From Armigeres subalbatus (lineage: Eukaryota; Arthropoda; Insecta; Diptera; Culicidae): a stretch of 64,000 bases of DNA. Shown piece by piece: positions 55,673 through 64,000 of the stretch. Location of the stretch: the NCBI RefSeq assembly GCF_024139115.2, contig NC_085139.1, positions 107,051,935-107,115,934 of the forward strand. The letters run 5' to 3'. A program made the translations under genes and the position numbers. Numbering within the stretch: position 1 is the stretch's first letter; each line of letters begins with the position of its first letter. The notes under the pieces were generated by a model. It made no database searches and had not been told where the DNA came from. It worked only from the letters and a program-made list of their open reading frames with translations.

Positions 55673-56168
55673 AATATTAGTTTGCTGCTGCCGGTTCCGG
55701 TGTTTACATTCGCTCCGCGATTCGTTTTTAGTGTTTTTTTTTCGGTCAAAAATAGCAGTTTTTATCACTGATTTCAAAAAGTGATGTTTAATTGGCATTC
55801 CATCAACATTTCGGGCTGCTCATGTGCGGAGAAGTGTGTGAAAACTTGATTTTTTCAATGCCCTTTGGGAAGAAGTGAAGTGCAGGGATAAACCCACCAA
55901 ATCGCTAACGGCTATTAAATTGGCACGAAACTGCTGATTTATGCTAAAATTCATACCGGAATGCATAAGACTCTTTGAAGAAACATGTTCATTATCACGG
56001 GAAGTAAATAAATATGCTGTGAGCAGGTTAGTAATTTGAATATCAAACTTTTGTTCGGTGCTGTTCGATGCATTCGAATGTTGGTGGGAGAGGAGTGCGG
56101 GAGGTGTGGTATTGATCCGTGGAAGGTCCGGGGTCATATTGACTGCCATCGTGGTACTCTTCCAACTA
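54967..56168 (+). repeat. interspersed repeat, copy 2 (copy 1 at 4741-5880)
   Basis: Collinear with copy 1, including the sequence beyond the TIR element (TTTGCTGCTGCCGGT, TTCGGTCAAAAATAGC, GGTGGGAGAGGAGTGCGG). Similarity ends at CCAACTAT (about 56168). The TIR element is therefore part of, or was duplicated with, a larger repeat. Confidence 0.75.
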
Positions 56169-56189
56169 TGTCCTTAACCACTGTGCATC

Positions 56190-56566
56190 TACACTGAGAA
56201 AAATTTTATAGTAGAAACTACCATTTTAGGGGTAATATTGAGAACAGTACCGACGTTTTTCAACCGAAGTGCCAATCGTCTTAAAATGACTAAAATATGG
56301 TCTATCTTACGATAAAAATAGTATATTCAACCGCTTACATGGTTATTCTTACTGAAAATATAGTAAAGTTGTGTGGTAAAATCAACTATTTTGTTTGAGT
56401 CTATGCTAAATAACAATTTTTGTGTTAAAATTGAAAATAATATCAATCAGATTTACTACATTTATGGTAAAATTAAGCGATTTGTCCCTTCGGTTGAAAA
56501 ACGTCGGTACTATTCTTAATTTTACCACAAAATTGTAATTTCTACTACAAAGTTTTTTTCAGTGTA
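56190..56566. mobile_element. 377-bp fold-back element (TACACTGA ends)
   Basis: TACACTGAGAAAAATTTTAT at 56190 and the inverse TTTTTTTCAGTGTA to 56566. Inner inverted pair CAGTACCGACGTTTTTCAAC (56242) and GTTGAAAAACGTCGGTACT (56493). AT-rich centre. Confidence 0.8.
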
Positions 56567-56600
56567 CCCATCAGCTGCTGTGGCAGTCGGTCTGGGAGTC

Positions 56601-56746
56601 TAAGGTGCCCGCCAGAGTAGACGCGACGTGCGATGCGACGCGACGCGACTCACGTAAAAGAATAACAATCATTATCAACAGGCTGTCAAATTGCACTGTC
56701 GCGTCGCGTCGCATCGCACGTCGCGTTTACTCTGGCTTCGCCCTAA
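56601..56746. mobile_element. 146-bp CpG-rich TIR element
   Basis: GCCAGAGTAGACGCGACGTG then CGATGCGACGCGACGCGAC (from 56611) is inverted at 56698-56736. The GCGACGCGAC runs are unusually CpG-dense against the AT-rich flanks. Confidence 0.85.
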
Positions 56747-56999
56747 GACCAATGTAGCTCCTGTCCGACCCATAAAACGTCCCTGTCGATAACGGCAACT
56801 AACTACCCACTAAATGTTTATTCTATCGAAGACCACTTTATCAAGATAATGTTAAGATAATAATACTAAGATAATTAGATTGATAATGTGGTCTTCGATT
56901 CTATTCACCAATGCACCGTCATTTCCACTGTTCAATAGTCTTGAAGTGTTGCTCCCACCTGGCAGCCACTTCAGTTTAATCGGGAGCCGGCGCTGTCTT

Positions 57000-57734
57000 C
57001 CTCCACTCGCCATTGACAGTCTCGTAAAATCGCAACATATCGTTCTGTTCCTTTTTTTTTCCTAGTAGTAAGGCCGATACAAATATTAAATTTATTTTAT
57101 GTCCGACGGCTTTTGGAAGGTACGAGGAAACAAATATAAAACAAATAACAAGGAAACGAAAAAAAAAGTCCAAAATGCAATTATTCCGTGCAAAATTTGA
57201 AATAATATTGGAAAATGATAGCAAAGAACGTTTAGAGCAAACAAAAAATATGAATATTTGTGACATATTTTTATCCAGTACTGAATTTAATACAAAATTT
57301 CATATAAATAAAAAATTACTGAAACTTATTTCTGAAGAAAATTTGGTTTTTCTTTTTGGAAAAGTGCAAGTTCTTGCATAGGTTCGAAATTGAAGACTTC
57401 CCGGACTACATATACGGAATACATAGGTGAAGTCTGAAGTAGAATAGCTGGATCACGTCATATCAGCATGCCCACGTTCCTAAAATTATTGGAATGCCAT
57501 GCTTGTTAGCGGCATAGATACGATCTCGGACAAACCCATAGACAGGAATACAGGATTAAGGACGCTAAATTCACTCATGCAAGAAACATGCACGGGTGTG
57601 CTGCGGGGTCATTGTGGCTCATCTGAGGCACGATCTGAGATGTCTGGTTGCAGATTCGCCTTTAAATACCTTACTCCAAGCAAAGGTACGATACACGGAA
57701 TACAACCTTGCTTTTTGTGAGTAAAAATTACACT
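57000..57734. other. no gene; contains a fragment shared with 26690-26750
   Basis: 57061-57125 (GGCCGATACAAATATTAAAT, TTATTTTATGTCCGA, GGAAGGTACGAGG) is the inverse of 26687-26745, and part of it recurs near 62035. A short + frame (57175-57381) starts just after but resembles nothing known. Confidence 0.4.
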
Positions 57735-57991
57735 TCTCGCGCTTAGTTTCATAGGGGCGTAACTGTATTGATCGATTTCTCTTAATCGATTTTATATTTT
57801 GTTAATAACTCAATTGTTTCAAAAGCTACAACCGTGATTCTTGATTCTGGTGCAAGATACAATCATCCTTTATCACACCAAACCATTAAATCATCGACAA
57901 ACTATGTCAATTCGATACAATAATAAAAAGAAAACATCGACGAAGAGAAATCGATCAATACAGTTACGCCCCTATGAAACTAAGCGCGAGA
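57735..57991. mobile_element. 257-bp TIR element with near-perfect 48-bp ends
   Basis: TCTCGCGCTTAGTTTCATAG, then GGGCGTAACTGTATTGATCG, from 57735 to 57782 is inverted with no mismatch that I can see at 57944-57991. Such identity suggests a young copy. No coding capacity. Confidence 0.85.
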
Positions 57992-57999
57992 CTTGTTTT

Positions 58000-58430
58000 A
58001 TGTAAAACTATCAGACCCGACGAACTTCGTTTCGCCTAAAATTAATTAGTTCTCGAGTTATGCAGAAATTTATGCTTCATTTGTATGAGAGCTCCTCTTT
58101 TCAGAAGGGGGAAGAGTTTCGAACCACAACTGAAACATATCTTCCCTTTTAAAACCTCCACATGCCAGATTTGGTTCCATTTTCTTGATTCATTCTCGAG
58201 CTATGAAGAAATTGGTGTTCCATTTGTATGGGAGCCCCCCTTCTAGACTGGGGAGGGGTCTCGAATCATCTTAAGAACTTTCCCCGGCCCCAAAAAAATC
58301 TGTATACAAATTTTTACACTGATCGGTACAGTAGTTTCCCAGTCTATAAGGTTCAGACAGACAGAAATTCATCATCATCATTATCCTCTCAAAATTTCAG
58401 CTAATTCGGATGAAATTTCAAGGTGGCTCA
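58000..58430. other. no gene recognised
   Basis: Contains two related segments (TCGAGTTATGCAGAAATTTATG at 58054 and TCGAGCTATGAAGAAATTGG at 58195, each followed by ATTTGTATG and GAGC), i.e. a diverged tandem duplication of about 140 bp. A repeat of unknown kind. Confidence 0.45.
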
Positions 58431-58945
58431 AGTTGATTTAGTGTTTTTGGGCTATTTTCTATTTTGTAAAAAATCTAAAAAGAGATATAAACGCCGAAAA
58501 CCATCGCAACAACCTCTATACGGAAGCTTTTGGTGTGCTCTACAAGTCTTGTGAACATTGCGATTCGTTCCGTTCACGTTTTGACCATGGAGAAATCCTT
58601 ACGTGCAAATTTATGACAAATGTTCAGCTTCTGATTTTCATATCTCATATTAGCAATTATATTACACAAATGTCCAGGGGAAAAAGAGGAATAATAATAT
58701 AATAAATTAGCAATGATTTGTCATAAATTCAAGAATTTTGTAGAACAACGACTTTTAGGGGAAACAGTGTTTTTATACACTTAAAAGCTCTAAAATTACT
58801 TTAACATGGTCAAAACGTGAACGAAAGGAACGAAACGAATCGCAATGTTCACAAGATTTGTAGAGCACACCAAAAACATCCGTATAGAGGTTGTTGCGAT
58901 GGTTTTCGGCGTTTATATCTCTTGTTAGATTTTTTACAAAATGGG
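58430..58945. mobile_element. fold-back element, second copy (relative of 5881-6583)
   Basis: GATATAAACGCCGAAAACCA at 58484, then CTCTATACGGAAGC and TTTTGACCATG near 58590, is inverted at 58806-58922. The interior (58640-58790) matches 6220-6415 of copy 1. Confidence 0.75.
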
Positions 58946-58959
58946 TATTGTTACATTGG

Positions 58960-59870
58960 TACATAGGCTATACGGCACTGGGAATGGGTTTCTTCTCTCT
59001 CCATCCCTGACTTGGGCCCAAGTCTGATTCCTAACGACTTCGTTTATTTCTCTGTTAGGTTTTCGTCGCCAGGATATCTCAGGTCTGCCTCTGTTGCGAT
59101 GTCCTGCCAGATTCCTGTCCAGCGCTTGCTTGCAGATTTCGTATCCGCTCTTACGTGGTGTGAGGCCGGCCTACGTCCATTCACACTGTGGAGCTGATGT
59201 TGATATTGGATTTCGATGGCATTGTCGATGGGGCTCAGCATTCGGTATCCAGTTGTGAGGCTACCAGGCCCGAGCTGTAAAACGTAGACATCGGCTGATG
59301 CATACTTGCAAATCTATATGAACTCTGCTAATACGCACCAAAGTCTCACTGGCGTATAACATCACAGATTTCACGTTAGGTTGAGAATTCGAGGTTTGGT
59401 ACATTGTTTGGCCCGACTGGATCTCCATGTTCTATGTTGAGCTTGGTCCGCCACCCGACGATGGCTGGCTTTGGTGTTCGACCTTCTCCACTGTGGAGTT
59501 GGAGTTGTTCATATACAGCAATTTGGTCTTGCTGACGTTGATGAGTGGGAGTGTAGAGCGCTGTTGCGTTGGTAGAGCAGTATTATCTTCTGAGTCGAGG
59601 TCGTTCGATTGCTCTATGGTGGTGGACTGCTAGAGCGGCCCTTGATTTCGTCGATTACGATGAGCAACAACACTTCAGCGACTCCATTGCACAGGACTCT
59701 CGATTTTGTCTAGACCTCCTTGGGACGCCCAGTTTTTTTTTTGTGGTTCAGACGATCGAAGGCTTCTCCGTGGCTAATCAGTACCAAACGGAGGAATTCT
59801 TGAAATTCAATGACCTGCTCCAGGATAATGCGAAGCATGACAGTATGATTCTCACATGATCATCCGGGCC
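58960..59870 (-). pseudogene. decayed non-LTR reverse transcriptase (minus strand)
   Basis: The minus strand from about 59830 reads IILEQVIEFQEFL, then HGEAFDRLNHK near 59750, then, after breaks, the tail region SVNGRRPASHHVRADTKSAS and IWQDIATEADLRYPGD (59160-59050). The order of a 'linear host' block, an FDRLNH block and a tail with a Trp-rich segment suggests a CR1- or RTE-like RT. No frame is intact and most of the catalytic core is missing. Confidence 0.4.
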
Positions 59871-60479
59871 GGAATCCTGCCGGCTGCCGTCAGAGAATTG
59901 TCAACCTTTCCCTATATCTGAATTAGGATAAGTCGTCAGGACTTGAAGAAGTTGTTCTAAGTGGTCGAGCCAACGTTTAAACTGATCAGTTGGATCGGTG
60001 AGTGACTGACATGTCGCGTCTTTCTCTGGCATCCACCAATTTGTCTTTGCTCCAATCAGACTTCGTGAAATATCGTAGAGGAGGCGATTATCGCCGGTTA
60101 TTGCAGCTTTTCTCCCCTTGCATCGTCTGCTGGGGTGTCTAACCGCACCCGCTTCTCCCGCCAGCAGCGTTTGATCTACTTCTCAGGAGCTGCTTTTAGT
60201 TGGCACGACCAAGATTAATACATTACAAGGTTTCCAATCTGCCAAATTCATGGAAGAGAAGAAGGCGAGGGTGGAAAAATCATTTCCAGTGCAAACAAAC
60301 TCGCTGGCTCTGCCATACTAAAATCCAAGATGGCTGAATTGTGAATTTGACGGATTGGAAAACCTAGTTGTGGGCAGGACTAGTATTTGGATTCTCCAGA
60401 AATGGATCAGCTGAAAACGGAGACGGTGCCTTCCTGAGTCCGTAAAGCGGCTGGAGGAGAGGCTCGGACAACTAATCAA

Positions 60480-61800
60480 CATAGACCGACTAGAAGACCA
60501 AACTGATAACGGAGACGAGCCAGCCTCGGGCTGAAAGTCTCCTTAATAAAAAAAAAACAAACTGTAAAGAGATTGTTCGTTGAAGAACTTGGAACTCGGA
60601 TAGTGCATGTTCTGGAAGGTAGCAGTGTAGAAGAGAAGTGGGCGGCGAAGAATGCTTTTATCGAAACCGGCGAGAACAACTTGGGTGAGCTGCGCATTAA
60701 ACGAAAAGAATGGATTACATATGTTACGCGGCGGAAGATTTAGGAGCGTAGAGTAGCAAAGGCTGAGAAACGGGAAGAACCAGAGGAGTAAATTACGAGT
60801 CCCGTCAACGGTATGTTTATATGTAAGTGGGAGTCGGGCGCTGCTGCATACAGAACAGTCGGGCATAGGTGGACTTCCTGACCGATGAAGAAAGGATGGC
60901 TCAGCATCCAGAGATTATTGCCTCGTTACTCACTGACTTGGAAAGCTGAAATGTTGGTTCGAGCACTTTGAACAGCTTCTTCAAGTCTCAACTCTCAAGT
61001 TCTTCAATAAGCAGCCATCCGATGCATGAAGTCTAAAGAGGCCCCCAAGGTCGATCGGTTTTCGGCAGAGGTGTTCAGGGCTGACCCTATGCTGTCTGTG
61101 CGAATGTTGAAGCAACTATTATACAATATCCGATCGGCATCGTTCTGAGGCAGGTCAAACAGGTGGAAATGTCCCTCTATTTGCTAAATATTCATTGACA
61201 ACGAAAGGGATTTCTATTGTCTGAATCACGAAAATCTATGTGGCGCCCATTGATGCAAGCGGTTTTTAGATAGAGTCGTAGCTTTACCGACCCCATTCAA
61301 ACAGTCGATTTGGCTAATGATCACGAAACGCTATATCAGTACTGCAACGCTCTTTTCTGCAAGGTGGGCCCAACGAGCTGACCGTATGCTTATTTGGGAC
61401 GTCTTGCTATCAACGGCAGCAGGACCATCATCGAGAACAGCCCTTCAAACTTTGAAGTAGTTGAACGATCAAAAGATTTCAATATCTTGACAGTCTGATA
61501 TCATCAGATTGCAAAATTGGGATGGAAGCACTAGTCAGAATGGCTACCTTCGAGAGTTTTCGAAATATTTGGAGACCCAACCAGATTGGATTGATACACG
61601 CACCAAAATTCGAATGTATTACTCTATCGTGTAACGCAGTTGATTTCTAAAATTTATAATTCCGACGATAACAGTTGGATATCGTATATGTAAGCAACCG
61701 ATAAATACCAAATACCGTTAACAATAGATGTTCGTAATCGTGGATGGAAATGGGTCAGCCACATATTGCAAGGGATCTTAGAAGAAATTTGTAAGCAAGA
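60480..61800 (+). pseudogene. decayed non-LTR reverse transcriptase (plus strand)
   Basis: Reads in changing frames as an RT-linked region: AKNAFIETGENNLGELRIKR, KEWITYVTRRKI (about 60640-60740), then LTDEERMAQHPEIIASLLTDL (about 60870-60950), KEAPKVDRFSAEVFRADP (about 61030-61085), and a tail RNRGWKWVSHILQGIL near 61737-61785. Many stops. Preceded by the GGAGACGAGCCAGCCTCGGG motif (60502). Oriented opposite to the RT remnant at 58960-59870. Confidence 0.45.
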
Positions 61801-61809
61801 GTCTCTTTA

Positions 61810-64000
61810 ATATTCGTGACAGGATATAGAATATTTATGCCGATAGAGATATATGCTCGTATTTTCACTTCACCCTTGGTGACAAATGTATGGTATATAA
61901 ATGACATATTTCGTGCCAAAATAAAAACAGTGATACATAATGCTCAAAATTAAAAAAAAATAAAAACGTTCAAAACAAATTTTTCTTTTCACCCCCTCGA
62001 TATTTTTGGAAAATTGAAGGGGGGTGAAACAAAATAAATTTTAATATTTGTATCGGGCTAACTTGTTTTTCATACTGTTTCTTCTTACTGCAAGTAATGA
62101 GTTTATTTTAGGCTGTTCTTGCTTCCTTGTACCGATCTCTGTTCAGCCGGATATCGGGCCCCAATATCCAGTTTCTTGCAACGTTCTTCCCGTGTGTCAA
62201 TCTGACACTCCATATCGAACCAACCAGTCCGTTGTGATCTTTCGTTGGATACAGCTGAGAACCAATCTCGAATTTTACTGACAACGAGATAGTGATCAGA
62301 GTTATTTGTTTTGACCTCTGAATGTCAGTAGACAAACTTCATCATTAAGTCCTTGAAACCTGTAACATACCTTTTGATGAATTTTAGGAAGAAACATCTG
62401 TTCTTATACCAAAATCCAAGTTATTTTGATCTACTCAGCTCCGAATATTGATGGTTTTGTGAGCAATAAAAATAAATCTGATAGAAAGAACAACGCATCT
62501 GTATTCCAAACACTTATTCACGCCAATGACATAAACACCATTTCAGCAGAGACTAACATCGCTATCACTGGGTATTTCGGATAAATAAATCATGTGCCGT
62601 AAGTACAATACTAATATTTTATTTAAATAGAATATTTTACCTCAAAAATACATTTCTACAACAATAAAATGTTGAAAAGTCATTACGGTGGTACGCAGAT
62701 GAGATACAGATTTTCAGGTCCAAAATCTTTGTAATCTTTGTAGTTGGGTACCACCGAATAGAAACTGAACATAGTCGATGAATTTGCCGCGTTCGATTGT
62801 CTCCGAAAAATTACTTTCAGAACTTACCTACCCTTGCGAAACCTATTGGGAACTCACTCCCCGTTTCTTAAGATCAGGGCACACGCAGATCGACACCGCC
62901 GGGCAGTTACCGCACCGAAAGTAAGAGCGCGCGCTCTTCGCAACTACGTTCATTCAAATATACAACACCGAACGTAAAAGAAGAGAAGAAGGGAAATGAT
63001 TAGTGCGTTGGAAAGTGTACAACTGATGCGTGTTATTACGAGCGGCTTTTCAAATCAACGAAAAGGAAATCATAAGTCAAGAAAAAGTAATTTCTTTCAA
63101 AACGATTGGAACACATCTGGGCAGTTGAGATGAGGTGATCATCCCCCCACCACTATTAATTGCAAATCTTGGCTAATTATGTATGACTAACGTTTCGAGA
63201 CAAAAACAAATAGGAAAAATATGTAACCGAAACCGAAATCATAAAGGAGCATAACGATACTGGCTACGATTCCACTTACTGGTTCGACAATTTTGCTAAC
63301 CGCGGCATACCTAAACATACTGACTCTTCTGGCTGTATGTATGTCTGCACTTGCAAGCAAAACCTGTGACGAACGGCTAGGACGGACCGGACTATAACCA
63401 AAGGCAAGGCTGTTCGAATTGACGCTAGGCATTAGCGCAGAATTACTGCTGAAGAAAAACAACCTTGTTTAGAGTTTTTATGATCTCTTACTATACTTGT
63501 TTTTTTTTTGTTTCCTTTACTATCTTGAAAATTATTTGATTTGAACATTTAGTTGATTAAATCTTAATTTGCTGTTTCATCTCCTCTACAATTGTTAGTA
63601 CAGATAGTTTGTTCAGTTTCTTTGACTGCTTTTACTTTTGCTACAACACATGACTTTCCTTATACTAAGATTCTTTTTTTCTCGTATCGAGAAACTACGA
63701 ATTTTGGGAAAATTTTGTTATTATTCACTCAGTTTGTAATGTCTGTCCGATTAAACTTCTATGACTACAAAGCAGGAGACAAGGAGGGGTAAAAAGTTTT
63801 AAAAAAATATCAGTCGAACTGAAACAAAATTAAGAAACAACTTGTTGAGAAATACTAAAATAAAACCATTCCACAGGTGAGTGTGGCATTCGTAAAAATC
63901 CAACAAACTGTAAAAAAAATCATATCTCTGAAGGAATTCCGCGGCACGATTGGGAGTGGGAACAGTAATAAGATAGAAGAATTCCGAAATTATGTACAGA
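61810..64000. other. no gene recognised
   Basis: Short frames at 62048-62281 (+, hydrophobic start), 63187-63462 (minus, hydrophobic C-terminal end) and 63592-63792 (+). None has a recognisable domain or a splice context I trust. A GC-rich palindromic AGAGCGCGCGCTCT lies near 62925. Confidence 0.4.

Noticed and set aside
63187..63462. 91-codon minus-strand frame with a hydrophobic C-terminus
   Set aside because: No domain, no splice support, and the hydrophobic end is read from AT-rich sequence. Not enough to call a gene.

Overview
This is intron-rich, transposon-dominated insect DNA, almost certainly from a culicine mosquito of the Aedes type. The organism call rests on a Feilai-type tRNA-derived SINE (25689-25978, minus), remnants of JAM1/RTE-like, Lian/LOA-like, Jockey, R1 and copia retroelements, and many short inverted-repeat elements of the kind that fill Aedes genomes. 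There is no prokaryotic gene layout, no CRISPR array, no rRNA and no operon.

The one confident host gene is the homeobox gene rough (ro) on the + strand: exon 1 at 13961-14441, exon 2 at 41961-42195, exon 3 at 42256-42409. The splice phases agree exactly (870 nt, 289 residues plus stop), and a complete homeodomain with the rough-type sequence lies in exon 2. Intron 1 is about 27.5 kb and is filled with mobile DNA. Intron 2 is 60 nt. A second possible host exon is a short acidic start exon on the minus strand at 9562-9641 with a good splice donor.

Layout. 1-3134: a broken DD34E (Tc1/IS630-class) transposon with a second, convergent, intron-containing gene; its transposase is split by an RTE insertion with a 14-bp target duplication. 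3.1-9.4 kb: repeat remnants, including a segment repeated at 54.9 kb. 10.2-13.3 kb: a 3-kb simple-sequence block that changes strand at a hairpin, just upstream of rough. 14.4-42 kb (intron 1): a 1.3-kb TIR element, a full-length but mutated Lian-like retrotransposon (18524-24259, 12-bp target duplication), a 2.2-kb TIR element carrying tRNA-like and Feilai insertions, long degenerate GAATTCC-rich arrays, fold-back elements, and an RTE copy carrying a Jockey insertion and a miniature LTR element. 42.5-64 kb: fold-back and TIR elements, copia remnants, a GAGAAGT-type array, an R1-type gag remnant, a cluster of hAT-like elements made of TTAATCAT-type sequence, and decayed reverse transcriptases.

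The genes do not form a pathway. rough is the host gene and everything else recognised is mobile or simple-sequence DNA. The points most worth a second look are the two-gene DD34E element, the strand-switching simple repeat at the rough promoter, TIR elements whose ends are repeated internally, and a miniature LTR element inside an RTE copy.
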